A stretch of 64,000 nucleotides of DNA from Sphingomonadaceae bacterium 3R27C6 (GTDB taxonomy: Bacteria > Pseudomonadota > Alphaproteobacteria > Sphingomonadales > Sphingomonadaceae), in contig SCNS01000020.1 of assembly GCA_005503215.1 (NCBI GenBank), forward strand, positions 1 through 64,000, read 5' to 3'. The position numbers and the translations under genes are program-made. This document shows, in pieces, positions 49,635 to 58,137 of the stretch (positions within the stretch are counted from its first letter, which is position 1; each line of letters begins with the position of its first letter). The notes beneath the pieces were generated by a model. The model did no database searches, was not told the origin of the DNA, and worked only from the letters and a program-made list of their open reading frames with translations.

Positions 49635-50244
49635 TATCGACGTCGCCAGGCGTCTCGGCGACCGCAGCATCGCCGCGCGCTTCACCGCCGGTCCGGGCCT
49701 GACCGCCTTGTTCGGTCCATCGGGCGCGGGCAAGACGAGCATTCTCAATATGGTCGCGGGGCTACTGAGGCCTGACCGCGGGCATATCCGTATCGGCGAC
49801 CGCACGCTGTTCGATGGCGCGATCGACCTGCCGCCCGAGGCGCGCCGCGTCGGCTATGTGTTTCAAGACGGGCGGCTCTTCCCACATCGCCGCGTCCGCG
49901 CGAACCTCACCTACGGCCATGACATCGTGCCGTCCGCGAACCGCTGGATGACCCTCGACGAGGCAGTGCAATTTCTCGGCATCGGCCATCTGCTCGATCG
50001 CTGGCCGCACAGCCTGTCGGGGGGCGAGGCGCAGCGCGTCGCGATCGGCCGCGCCTTGCTCGCGGGACCCGAAATCCTGCTGATGGACGAACCCTTGTCG
50101 TCGCTCGACACCGCGCGGCGCAGCGATATCATGGTGGTGATCGAGCGGATTCGCGACGAGCTCAAGCTGCCGATCCTCTACGTCAGCCACGACCGCGCCG
50201 AGATCGACCGGCTTGCGACCTCGGTGGTGGAGATTGGCGAATAA
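49624..50244 (+). CDS. modC: molybdate ABC transporter ATPase ModC, short form
   Basis: A 206-residue ATPase. Walker A GPSGAGKTS, Q-loop YVFQDGRLFPHRRVR, ABC signature SLSGGEAQRVAIGRALL and Walker B LLMDEPLSSLD are complete, followed by the VSHDRAEID H-loop. The usual ModC is about 350 residues with a C-terminal TOBE (Mop-like) domain that binds molybdate and controls transport; this protein ends after the ATPase core. The start is ATG 49624; an earlier ATG at 49606 lies inside modB. It could be an intact short form rather than a truncation. Confidence 0.9.
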   Translation: MAIDIDVARRLGDRSIAARFTAGPGLTALFGPSGAGKTSILNMVAGLLRPDRGHIRIGDRTLFDGAIDLPPEARRVGYVFQDGRLFPHRRVRANLTYGHDIVPSANRWMTLDEAVQFLGIGHLLDRWPHSLSGGEAQRVAIGRALLAGPEILLMDEPLSSLDTARRSDIMVVIERIRDELKLPILYVSHDRAEIDRLATSVVEIGE

Positions 50245-50245
50245 A

Positions 50246-50259
50246 GTTTCACATGAAAC
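50246..50259. promoter_or_regulatory. parS-like palindrome
   Basis: GTTTCACATGAAAC, between modC and phhA. It differs in one base from the core GTTTCACGTGAAAC of the bacterial parS site bound by ParB. The flanking bases of the 16-base consensus (T at the start, A at the end) are not matched. It could be a weak ParB site or an operator for phhA. Confidence 0.4.
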
Positions 50260-50283
50260 CATTTTGATGGTAGAAGCGGTCGT

Positions 50284-51156
50284 ATGGAAAGCCAGTTTAC
50301 CCACGTCCATGACACGCCGCCGCCGGGTGCCGCGGCCGACTGGACGATTTCGCAGAATTGGGACGCCTTCACCGCCGACGAGCATGCGATGTGGGACCGC
50401 CTCTTCGCGCGCCAGTCGGACATGCTTCCCGGCCGCGCCGCCGACGCCTTCCTGCGCGGGATCGACGTGCTGCGCCTCGAAAAGCCGGGCATCCCCGATT
50501 ATCGCGAGCTCAACGCGCGGCTGATGGCCGCGACGGGGTGGCAGGTGATCGCGGTGCCGGGGCTCGTCCCCGACGAGGTCTTCTTCGACCATCTCGCGAA
50601 TCGCCGCTTTCCGGCGGGCAATTTCATCCGCACCCCCGAACAGCTCGATTATTTGCAGGAACCCGACGTCTTCCACGACGTCTTCGGCCATGTCCCGATG
50701 CTCGCCGATCCCGTGTTCGCCGACTATATGGTCGCGTATGGCGAAGGCGGGCTGCGCAGCCTCAAGTTCGACGCGCTGAAGCAGCTCGCACGGCTCTACT
50801 GGTACACGGTCGAATTCGGCCTGATCCGCGAGGCCGGCGGCCTACGCATCTATGGCGCGGGCATCGTCTCCTCCTTTGCCGAAAGCGTCTTCGCGCTCGA
50901 TTCGGACAGCCCGAACCGCATCGGCTTCGACCTCGCGCGCGTGATGCGCACCGATTACCGGATCGACGATTTCCAGCAGAATTATTTCGTCATCGACAGC
51001 CTCGATCAGCTGCTCGACACGACGGTGAACACCGACTTCGCGCCGCTCTATGCCAAAAACGCCGCGCTGCCGCCGATTCCGATCGCCGACTTCCTGCCGG
51101 AGGATGAGGTGATCACGCGCGGCACACAGGAATATGCGCTCGCCAAGAGCGGCTGA
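50284..51156 (+). CDS. phhA: phenylalanine 4-monooxygenase (phenylalanine hydroxylase)
   Basis: A 290-residue aromatic amino acid hydroxylase that converts phenylalanine to tyrosine with tetrahydrobiopterin. The iron ligands are His131, His136 (DVFHDVFGHVPML) and Glu177 (WYTVEFGL). The PEQLDYLQEPDVFHDVFGH block and GIVSSFAESVFAL are conserved in the family, and the length equals the bacterial monomeric enzyme. The pterin carbinolamine dehydratase gene (phhB) that often follows is not adjacent. Confidence 0.96.
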   Translation: MESQFTHVHDTPPPGAAADWTISQNWDAFTADEHAMWDRLFARQSDMLPGRAADAFLRGIDVLRLEKPGIPDYRELNARLMAATGWQVIAVPGLVPDEVFFDHLANRRFPAGNFIRTPEQLDYLQEPDVFHDVFGHVPMLADPVFADYMVAYGEGGLRSLKFDALKQLARLYWYTVEFGLIREAGGLRIYGAGIVSSFAESVFALDSDSPNRIGFDLARVMRTDYRIDDFQQNYFVIDSLDQLLDTTVNTDFAPLYAKNAALPPIPIADFLPEDEVITRGTQEYALAKSG

Positions 51157-51159
51157 CCG

Positions 51160-51972
51160 TCACTCGTCGCTTTTGCGGATCGTCGTCACCAGCTGGCGCC
51201 GCTGCTGATAGGCTTCGCGGTCGGGCGGCACAGTGTAGATTCCGCGCAGCAGCGCCGCGTCGTGGCTCGACAGCTCGCGGCGCTCCGCCTCGCCGTCGAA
51301 CAGCGCCAGGATCGAATCCTTTGGCGGGGGAGGATTGCTCCGGAACTCGGCGAGCGCGACCATCGCGGCATAGGCGGCGATGGCATCGAGCGGCGTGCCG
51401 TCGGCCTGTTCGACGTCGATCACGACGGTCGCCGACTGCAACGCGCGCACGACCTGCGTGCTGACGATGCTGCTGTTGTAGAGCTTCACAAAAAAGTCGC
51501 TGATCGGCATCCCGTCGCGGCTTTCGTCGCGCGTCGTGTACCACCAGCGGATCGCGCCCGTGCCGTCGAGCACGCGGTCGCGTGCCACCGGCGCCAGCTC
51601 GGCGAACTGGTCGGGCGCCTTGCGGCGCACCGCGCGCGCGAGGCTCCGGCCGTCCGAGCTGAAGGCGACGACGATATTGGCCTGGCACTCCGCGGGCGCG
51701 ACGGGGGCGCCCGCCGCCGTGGCGACCGCTCGGACGCGCGCGTTCACGATGGCCGCGACCGCATCATCGACCCCGACCGTGTGCGGGCACACGGGATCGA
51801 CCCACCGCGCGAGCGGCTTGAGCTGCGCAATCCCGGCGCGCCGCACATATTCGGCCGCGCGTTTCTTCGCTTCTTCGCGGGTGACGGGTGTCCCAGTGAC
51901 GATGATCGCATCGGGATCGTCACCGGCAACGGGCGCGGCGGCGAGCAGGGCGATCGTGGCAAGCAGACTCAT
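51160..51972 (-). CDS. secreted protein of unknown function, paralog 1
   Basis: A 270-residue protein with a signal peptide (MSLLATIALLAAAPVAG). The mature protein shares most of its sequence with the next gene: DAIIVTGTPVTREEAKKRAA, PLARWVDPVCPHTVGVDDAV, RWWYTTRDESRDGMPISDFF, and a C-terminal REAYQQRRQL-type block. No family is recognised; one conserved cysteine pair (PVCPH and APAECQAN) may form a disulphide. The TBDR-like VTGTPV words are a coincidence of the N-terminus. Its end lies three bases from the phhA stop, convergent. Confidence 0.7.
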   Translation of the reverse strand: MSLLATIALLAAAPVAGDDPDAIIVTGTPVTREEAKKRAAEYVRRAGIAQLKPLARWVDPVCPHTVGVDDAVAAIVNARVRAVATAAGAPVAPAECQANIVVAFSSDGRSLARAVRRKAPDQFAELAPVARDRVLDGTGAIRWWYTTRDESRDGMPISDFFVKLYNSSIVSTQVVRALQSATVVIDVEQADGTPLDAIAAYAAMVALAEFRSNPPPPKDSILALFDGEAERRELSSHDAALLRGIYTVPPDREAYQQRRQLVTTIRKSDE

Positions 51973-51979
51973 GGCCGGG

Positions 51980-52861
51980 TCAATCTCCGCTCTTGGGCTT
52001 GGCGATCGCGGTAACCAGCTGGCGGCGGTGCTGATGGGCCTCGCGGTCGGGCGGCAGGCTATAGATAGCGCGGAGCAGCGTCTGATCCTCGCTCGACAAC
52101 GCGCGCCGGTCGTCCTCGCCGTCGAACAGCGCGAGGATCGAGTTTCCGGGCGGCGGCGGGTCGCTGTCCATTTCGGCCATCGCCACCATCGCGGCGAAGG
52201 AGGCCACGGCATCGAGCGGCGTGCCGTCGGCCTTTTCGACATCGATCACGACGGTCGCGGCGGTCAGCGCGCGCACCGCCTGTGTGCTGATGAGGCTCGA
52301 TCCATAATGCGATAACGTCGGGCCCGCGCCGTTGATGACCGGACCGCCGCCTTCGCTATGTCCGACGGCCCAGGGCAGCGGCGCGGTCGAGGCCGATACG
52401 GCATCGCGGCTTTGCACGCGCGTGCTGTACCACCAGCGGATCGCATCGTCGCCCTGCGCCGTCCGCTCGCGCGCCGCTGGCGACAATTCGCTCAGTTGCA
52501 TGGGCGATTTGCGCAGCATCGCGCGCGTCAATGCGCCGCCGTTCGATGTGAAGACGATGGCGATATTGGCGTCGCAGCCCGATGGGGCGACCCGCGCCCC
52601 GGCCGCGACGGCAACCTCGCCGACCCGCTTTTCGACGATGGCCGCCACTGTGTCGTCGACCCCGATGACGTGCGGGCAGACCGGCGCGATCCAGCGCGCG
52701 ATCGGGCGCAATTCGGCGACACCCGTCCGGCGGACGAATTCGAGCGCGCGCTTGCGGGCTTCGTCGCCGGTGACGGGAGTGCCGGTCACGACGATAGGGT
52801 CGGGGGCGTCGCGAGCGACGGGCATGGCGGCAAGCAAAGCGACGGCGGCAAAAAGGCTCAT
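51980..52861 (-). CDS. secreted protein of unknown function, paralog 2
   Basis: A 293-residue paralog of the preceding protein: DPIVVTGTPVTGDEARKRAL, PIARWIAPVCPHVIGVDDTV, DANIAIVFTSNGGALTRAML, then a C-terminal DREAHQHRRQLVTAI block. It carries an insert of about 23 residues near residue 155 (SASTAPLPWAVGHSEGGG) absent from its twin. Signal peptide MSLFAAVALLAAMPVA. Its stop is seven bases from the start of the other copy, a tandem duplication in one transcript. The function is unknown. Confidence 0.7.
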   Translation of the reverse strand: MSLFAAVALLAAMPVARDAPDPIVVTGTPVTGDEARKRALEFVRRTGVAELRPIARWIAPVCPHVIGVDDTVAAIVEKRVGEVAVAAGARVAPSGCDANIAIVFTSNGGALTRAMLRKSPMQLSELSPAARERTAQGDDAIRWWYSTRVQSRDAVSASTAPLPWAVGHSEGGGPVINGAGPTLSHYGSSLISTQAVRALTAATVVIDVEKADGTPLDAVASFAAMVAMAEMDSDPPPPGNSILALFDGEDDRRALSSEDQTLLRAIYSLPPDREAHQHRRQLVTAIAKPKSGD

Positions 52862-52925
52862 GGCCGATTCCTCCCGATGACTTGCGCTAGGCTAGCAAAT
52901 CGCCACGATATTTCCAGCGTTTAGC

Positions 52926-53897
52926 TTACCAGCTTCCAAAGCTCGCATCCGATGGGCTCGCGCGGTGGAACGCGCGCTCCTTGCGGCGCCAGCCGTAGCG
53001 CCGGCGTTTGACGAGCAACAGGCACGGCCATTCGGCGCTGCCGCCGCGCGCGGCGAGGCGAAAGCCCTGCGCGCGATATGCGGCGAGCACGGGCTCCATC
53101 TGCCGCGCGATGAGGCCGGCGAGGATCGCATGACCGCCCGGCGCCGTCGCGGCGGCGATGTCCGGGGCCAGCGTGATCAGCGGTCCGGCGAGGATGTTCG
53201 CGATGACCAGGTCGTAGGGCGCACGATGTTTGATCGACGGGTGATTGGTCCCCGGTGCCACCGCGAGCGCGAGCCGCCCGCCGGCGCGCCCCAATGGCAC
53301 GCCGTTGATCTCCGCATTATCGCGCGTCACGAAAATGCTCGCGGGGTCGATGTCCGACGCGATCGTCTTCGCGCGCGGCCACAGCGCCATCGCGGCGAAG
53401 GCGAGCAGGCCGGTGCCGGTCCCGATGTCCGCGATATTGCGCGGGCTCGCCCCTTGCCGCGCGAGCTGGTCGAGCATCGACAGGCAGCCCGCGGTGGTGT
53501 CGTGCCCGCCTGTGCCGAACGCCTGGCTCGCGTCGATCAGGAAGGGGGTGCTTCCCGCGGGCACGCGGTCGGCATAGCTGCTCGTGTGGACGAAAAAGCG
53601 CCCCGCCTGCACGGGCTCCAGCCCCTGCTGGCTCAGCGTCACCCAATCCTCTTCGGGCAATTGTGCGACGACGGGTTTCTTGCCTTTAGCGCTCGGCACG
53701 AACGACTGCAGCAGCTTGAGCAGCGCTGCCCCGGGCTTGGCATCCATATAGGCGTCGAGCTGCCAAAGCCCCGCATCTTCGTCGATCTCGCGCGTCACCA
53801 CGACCGGCGCCTCGGGCGCGGCGTCGAGTTCGGGAATTTCGCCCGACAACGCTTCGGCTTCGTCGCGGGTACAGGGGAGGGAGACGATCCAGCTCAT
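52926..53897 (-). CDS. prmA: ribosomal protein L11 methyltransferase
   Basis: A 323-residue methyltransferase that trimethylates L11. An N-terminal domain (about 1-100) precedes the catalytic Rossmann domain: IDASQAFGTGGHDTTAGCLS (the conserved FGTGxHxTT), IADIGTGTGLLAFAAMALWP (AdoMet motif I), then DNAEINGV and DLVIANILAGPLITLAPDIA with the NILA motif IV. The C-terminal tail after about residue 300 is basic and slightly longer than usual. The SDR gene ends directly against its start codon with no gap. Confidence 0.92.
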   Translation of the reverse strand: MSWIVSLPCTRDEAEALSGEIPELDAAPEAPVVVTREIDEDAGLWQLDAYMDAKPGAALLKLLQSFVPSAKGKKPVVAQLPEEDWVTLSQQGLEPVQAGRFFVHTSSYADRVPAGSTPFLIDASQAFGTGGHDTTAGCLSMLDQLARQGASPRNIADIGTGTGLLAFAAMALWPRAKTIASDIDPASIFVTRDNAEINGVPLGRAGGRLALAVAPGTNHPSIKHRAPYDLVIANILAGPLITLAPDIAAATAPGGHAILAGLIARQMEPVLAAYRAQGFRLAARGGSAEWPCLLLVKRRRYGWRRKERAFHRASPSDASFGSW

Positions 53898-54590
53898 TTA
53901 GCGCACATAGCTCGCGCCGTTCACGTCGAGCACCGCACCGGTCATCGACGCGGGGGCATCGAGCGCGCACCAGCGCACCATTTCGCCGACTTCGTCGGGC
54001 ATTGCGACACGGCCCAAGGGGATGTCGGCGAGCAATTTGTCGCCGCCGCGGCTCGCCAGATAGTCATCGGCCATCCCCGTCATCGTGAAACCGGGGCAGA
54101 TCGCAAAGGCGAGGATGCCGTCCTTGGCATAGGCGCGCGCGATCGTCTTGGTCATCGCGACCATGCCCGATTTCGACGCGGCATAATGCCAGTGCGCGGG
54201 GCTGTCGCCGCGGTACGCGGCGCGGCTCGCGATGTTGACGATTCGGCCAGGCGCGCCGCGTTCGTGCCAGTGGAGCACCGCGTGGCGGCAGAGTTGCGCG
54301 CTCGCGGTCAGGTTGACCTGCATCGTGCAGTTCCAGTTCGCGAGCCAGTCGGCGTTGGGGTCGCCCAGCGGGTTTGCCTCGAACACGCCGGCATTGTTGA
54401 CGAGCACGTCGATGCGGCCATCGAGCCGATCGAGGCTTGCCTGCCACAATCGGTCGGGCGTCGCGGGGTCGGACAGGTCGCCGTCGGCGCTCGACAGCGC
54501 CACAACCTTGGTCGCACCGGTGGAGAGGGCCTCTGCGATCGCGGCGCCGATGCCGCGGCTCGCGCCGGTGATCAGGATATGCGTGCTCAT
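53898..54590 (-). CDS. short-chain dehydrogenase/reductase
   Basis: A 230-residue SDR. Cofactor motif TGASRGIG (residues 8-15), NNAG at 65-68, catalytic Ser122 (NIASRAAYR), Tyr136 and Lys140 (HYAASKSG), and the C-terminal GAVLDVNGASYVR. This is the classical 3-oxoacyl-reductase-like group; the substrate is unknown. It is translationally adjacent to prmA, with no space between its stop and the prmA ATG. Confidence 0.92.
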   Translation of the reverse strand: MSTHILITGASRGIGAAIAEALSTGATKVVALSSADGDLSDPATPDRLWQASLDRLDGRIDVLVNNAGVFEANPLGDPNADWLANWNCTMQVNLTASAQLCRHAVLHWHERGAPGRIVNIASRAAYRGDSPAHWHYAASKSGMVAMTKTIARAYAKDGILAFAICPGFTMTGMADDYLASRGGDKLLADIPLGRVAMPDEVGEMVRWCALDAPASMTGAVLDVNGASYVR

Positions 54591-54642
54591 GCCCCGCCTT
54601 AGGCAGCGGGGCGGGGCTTGCCAAGCGGGGGAAGCGGCTGCG

Positions 54643-55995
54643 TTACGCCACGCGGCGGCTGAATTCGCTCGCGGCCTGTTCCAGCTGCTGCAACCGCCCG
54701 CCCATCTTGGCGAATTCCTGGCTCAGCACGCTGATCTCGCTCGCGACCATGCCCGAATCGTTGCGGATGCTCGCGATCGTCGACGACATCGAGTCGGCGG
54801 CAAGCGCCGTTTCGTCGACCGCGGCGGTGATCGAGGTGACCGTCTGCGCCTGCGCGTCCATCGCGTCGCGAATGCGCTGCGCCGAGGTCTGTACCTCGAC
54901 GATCGTCGCCTGGATCGACTCGTTGGCGCTGACCGACCCGCGCGTCGCCTGCTGGATCGCGGTGATCTTGCCCGCGATATCGTCGGTCGCGCGCGCGGTT
55001 TCGTTGGCGAGGCTCTTCACCTCCTGCGCGACGACGGCAAAGCCGCGCCCCGATTCGCCCGCACGCGCCGCCTCGATCGTGGCGTTGAGCGCGAGGAGGT
55101 TGGTCTGCCCCGCGATCTCGCGGATCAGGCCCAAAATGGATTCGATCGACTCGGCATGGTGCGACAAGGTCGCCGACATCGCGACCGCTTCGCCCGCTTG
55201 CTCGGACGCGCGCGTTGCGACGCTGGCCGAGGCTTCGACTTCGCTGCGTGCATCCTCGATCGCGCGGATCAGGCCCGCGGCGGTCGAAGCGGCTTCGCGC
55301 ATCGCCATCGCCGATTGTTCGGACGCCGCGGCGACTTCGCTGGTCTTGGCGATCATGCCCTTCGCCGCCTGGTCGGCCGAGGCCGCCTGCTTGGCGAGCT
55401 GCTCGCGCACCCCGTCGGTGTCCTGCACCAGCGACGCGATCGAGCGGTCGAAATCGCCCGCGAGCGTCTGCCGCTCGCTCGAGATCACCGCGCGGTCGAG
55501 CTTTTTGGCATAGCGGTGCATGATGTCGAATTCGAGTAGCGCGAGGCGATTCACCGCGCTCGTCAGCCGCGCAAGCCGTTCGGCGTCGCCGAAACAGGCT
55601 TCGACGACATATTCGATCGTCAGCCGCTGGCTTTCGGCGATGCACGACATCACCGATGCAAGCGGCAGCTTCACGCGCCGCGCCATATGGGCGTTCTGGC
55701 ACGCGATCGTCGCGACCTCCTGGCCTGCGGCGTCGGCATATTTGGCCACGGTGTGGCGCGCGCTGCCGCGGACATAGGATTCGAACAATTCGCCCTCGAC
55801 GCGGCGGTCGACGCTGGGCAGCGTATTGAACGCATTCCAATAGGCCGCGGCGATCGCTTCCTCGCGGCCGGCGATGATAGCGTGAATTTCCGTCGCGTTG
55901 GCGGCAAGGCGCCCGTCGAGATCGTAATAGGGAAAGCGATCGGCCATCGGCACCGGATCGATCTGCTGCTTATGAATCGGATTTTCCTTCACCAT
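54643..55995 (-). CDS. soluble methyl-accepting chemotaxis protein, possible globin-like sensor
   Basis: A 450-residue chemoreceptor without any membrane helix, so it is cytoplasmic. The N-terminal 160 residues are helical ([56 protein letters not shown]), and the single well-placed His with the helix pattern could be a globin-coupled sensor domain. The signalling domain has [20 protein letters not shown] and [20 protein letters not shown] hairpin. The start was taken at ATG 55995. No other chemotaxis gene is in the window. The globin reading is an inference, not an alignment. Confidence 0.85.
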   Translation of the reverse strand: MVKENPIHKQQIDPVPMADRFPYYDLDGRLAANATEIHAIIAGREEAIAAAYWNAFNTLPSVDRRVEGELFESYVRGSARHTVAKYADAAGQEVATIACQNAHMARRVKLPLASVMSCIAESQRLTIEYVVEACFGDAERLARLTSAVNRLALLEFDIMHRYAKKLDRAVISSERQTLAGDFDRSIASLVQDTDGVREQLAKQAASADQAAKGMIAKTSEVAAASEQSAMAMREAASTAAGLIRAIEDARSEVEASASVATRASEQAGEAVAMSATLSHHAESIESILGLIREIAGQTNLLALNATIEAARAGESGRGFAVVAQEVKSLANETARATDDIAGKITAIQQATRGSVSANESIQATIVEVQTSAQRIRDAMDAQAQTVTSITAAVDETALAADSMSSTIASIRNDSGMVASEISVLSQEFAKMGGRLQQLEQAASEFSRRVA

Positions 55996-56099
55996 GATCC
56001 TGCTTCCCTGATCGACCCAAAAGCCGCGCGGGTCTGTCGCCCGCATGCGTCCCATGAAACTGGTGAACGGGATATGCGCTGGAAATGGTAAAAGCGGTG

Positions 56100-56567
56100 T
56101 TAACCCGCTGCTGGCACCGGATAGCCCTCGAACGCCTTGATCGTGCGCAGGGCAAAGGCGCTGTGCATCGCCGCGACCCCGGGCAGGCGTGACAGGCAGT
56201 GGCGGTGCAGCCGGTCGAAATCGGCGACGTTACGCGCCGCGACGCGCAGCCGGTAATCCGACGCCCCCGACAGCAATTGGCATTCGAGGATCTCGTCGAA
56301 ACTCTTCACCGCGCTCTCGAACGCGGTCAGCGCTTCCTCGCTCTGCGATGTCAGGCTGATGTCGACGAACACATCGAGCCCGAGCCCGATGCTGTCGGGG
56401 TTCAGCCGTGCGGTATAGCCGGTGATGATCCCCGCTGCCTCCAGCGCGCGGATGCGCCGGTGGCACGCCGACGCCGACAGGCCGACCACTTCGCCAAGTT
56501 CCGCCGCGGGCCGCGGACCTTGCCGTTGCAGCAAGTCGAGCAGCTTGACGTCGATCCGATCAATCAT
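56100..56567 (-). CDS. Lrp/AsnC-family transcriptional regulator
   Basis: A 155-residue regulator with the N-terminal helix-turn-helix ([40 protein letters not shown]) and the C-terminal RAM domain ([40 protein letters not shown]). It is divergent from the alanine dehydrogenase gene, the usual arrangement for an alanine-responsive regulator (AldR/AlaR). It probably activates ald when alanine binds. ATG 56567 was chosen as the start; an ATG six codons upstream is also in frame. Confidence 0.92.
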   Translation of the reverse strand: MIDRIDVKLLDLLQRQGPRPAAELGEVVGLSASACHRRIRALEAAGIITGYTARLNPDSIGLGLDVFVDISLTSQSEEALTAFESAVKSFDEILECQLLSGASDYRLRVAARNVADFDRLHRHCLSRLPGVAAMHSAFALRTIKAFEGYPVPAAG

Positions 56568-56663
56568 TGTGCGCCATCGATCCATTTCACGCCAAAATCG
56601 TGCAAGTATGTCGCGAATCCGCAAAGGATATGCAAGCACCTCGCGATGCATTTCTGCTAAAAG

Positions 56664-56681
56664 CGCCGAAAGTTTTCGGCG
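56664..56681. promoter_or_regulatory. palindrome in the Lrp/ald control region
   Basis: CGCCGAAA-GT-TTTCGGCG, eight-base arms around a two-base centre, in the divergent region 44 bases before the ald start. Position fits a regulator site for the Lrp protein. Lrp sites are usually less symmetric and AT-rich, so another factor is also possible. Confidence 0.4.
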
Positions 56682-56724
56682 GCACATAGTCGATCGCCGG
56701 AGACCAAATTTTCGGAGAGCGACC

Positions 56725-57840
56725 ATGATCATCGGCACCCCCAAGGAAATCAAGAATCACGAATATCGCGTCGGCCTGACCCCCGAGAGCGCGCGCGAAC
56801 TCGTCGTCCACGGCCACCGCGTGCTGGTGCAGACCGGCGCGGGCGAGGGGATCGGCGCACACGACCGCTATTATGTCGAGGCGGGCGCAGAGATCGTGCA
56901 GAGTGCCGAAGAGATTTTCGCGACCTGCGAAATGGTCGTGAAGGTCAAGGAACCGCAGCCCGTCGAGCGCGCGATGCTGCGCCCCGGGCAGATCCTCTAC
57001 ACCTATCTCCACCTCGCGCCCGATCCCGAGCAGACGCGCGACCTGATGGCATCGGGCGCGGTGTGCATCGCTTATGAAACCGTCACCAGCCCGCACGGCG
57101 GCCTGCCGCTGCTGAAACCGATGAGCCAGGTCGCGGGGCGCATGTCGATCCAGGCCGGCGCGACCGCGCTCGAAAAGGCGCACGGCGGCCGCGGCGTGCT
57201 GCTCGGCGGCGTGCCGGGCGTCGCGCCGGGTAAGATCTGCGTGATCGGCGGCGGCGTCGTCGGCTTCAACGCGGCGCAGATGGCGGCGGGCCTCGGCGCC
57301 GACGTCACGATCCTCGACCGCGACCCCGAAGTGCTCGAACGCGTCGGCACCTTCTTCGAGGCGCGCGCCAAGACGCGCTTCTCGAACCGCGCGAACCTCG
57401 CCGAATGCGTCGCCGAGGCCGACCTCGTCATCGGCGCGGTGCTGATCCCCGGTGCCGAAGCGCCGAAGCTCGTCACGCGCGAGATGCTCGGCACGATGCG
57501 GCCGGGCTCGGTGCTCGTCGACGTCGCGATCGACCAGGGCGGCTGCTTCGAGACGAGCCATGCGACGACGCACGCCGATCCGACCTATGTGGTCGACGGC
57601 ATCGTCCATTATGCGGTCGCGAACATGCCCGGCGCGGTCGCGCGCACCAGCACCTATGCGCTTAATAATGTCACGCTGCCGCACGCGCTGCGCATCGCCG
57701 ACCTCGGCTGGAAAGAGGCTTTGAAGCGCGACGTGCATCTTGCGCAGGGTTTGAACGTTTGGAATGGTAAGGTGACGTTCGAGGCCGTAGCCGAAGCGAT
57801 CGGAACCGATTATGTGCCTGTTGATCAGGCGCTCGCCTGA
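56725..57840 (+). CDS. ald: alanine dehydrogenase
   Basis: A 371-residue NAD-dependent enzyme that converts alanine to pyruvate and ammonia. Active-site residues match the M. tuberculosis and Phormidium enzymes: Arg15 (HEYRVGLT), Lys75 (VVKVKEPQ), His96 ([10 protein letters not shown]). The NAD fold starts [20 protein letters not shown]. The ATG 56725 was chosen because the family begins [10 protein letters not shown] there; in-frame codons upstream lie in the promoter region. Divergent from the Lrp regulator. Confidence 0.97.
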   Translation: MIIGTPKEIKNHEYRVGLTPESARELVVHGHRVLVQTGAGEGIGAHDRYYVEAGAEIVQSAEEIFATCEMVVKVKEPQPVERAMLRPGQILYTYLHLAPDPEQTRDLMASGAVCIAYETVTSPHGGLPLLKPMSQVAGRMSIQAGATALEKAHGGRGVLLGGVPGVAPGKICVIGGGVVGFNAAQMAAGLGADVTILDRDPEVLERVGTFFEARAKTRFSNRANLAECVAEADLVIGAVLIPGAEAPKLVTREMLGTMRPGSVLVDVAIDQGGCFETSHATTHADPTYVVDGIVHYAVANMPGAVARTSTYALNNVTLPHALRIADLGWKEALKRDVHLAQGLNVWNGKVTFEAVAEAIGTDYVPVDQALA

Positions 57841-57860
57841 CGACAAGGACAAGAGAGACG

Positions 57861-58103
57861 ATGACCGACCAAGTGCCACCTCCCCCGCCGCACGACGACG
57901 ACGAGCAGGAAGAAAATGAAGTGCTGCGCGCCGCGCGCGAGCGCCAGCAGCAGCGCGAAGCCGCCGAGGCGGCACAGGCGGCCGATGAGGAAGCGGCCAA
58001 GGGCAAGCGCGGCTGGAAGACCGCGGCCGCCGCGGGCCTTGGCATCGGCTCGGCCGCGGTGATCGCGGCCTTGCTCTACGCGAACCGCGGCAAGATCAAG
58101 TGA
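57861..58103 (+). CDS. small membrane-anchored protein of unknown function
   Basis: An 80-residue protein with a proline- and acid-rich start (PPPPPHDDDEQEE), a charged alanine-rich coiled stretch (LRAARERQQQREAAEAAQAA), and one C-terminal membrane helix (TAAAAGLGIGSAAVIAALLY). Its topology is a tail anchor with the N-terminus in the cytoplasm. It is 20 bases downstream of ald, probably co-transcribed. No family is recognised. Confidence 0.6.
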   Translation: MTDQVPPPPPHDDDEQEENEVLRAARERQQQREAAEAAQAADEEAAKGKRGWKTAAAAGLGIGSAAVIAALLYANRGKIK

Positions 58104-58137
58104 GGCATGTGCCCGCGGCCGGGCCGGGGGCTCTTTG

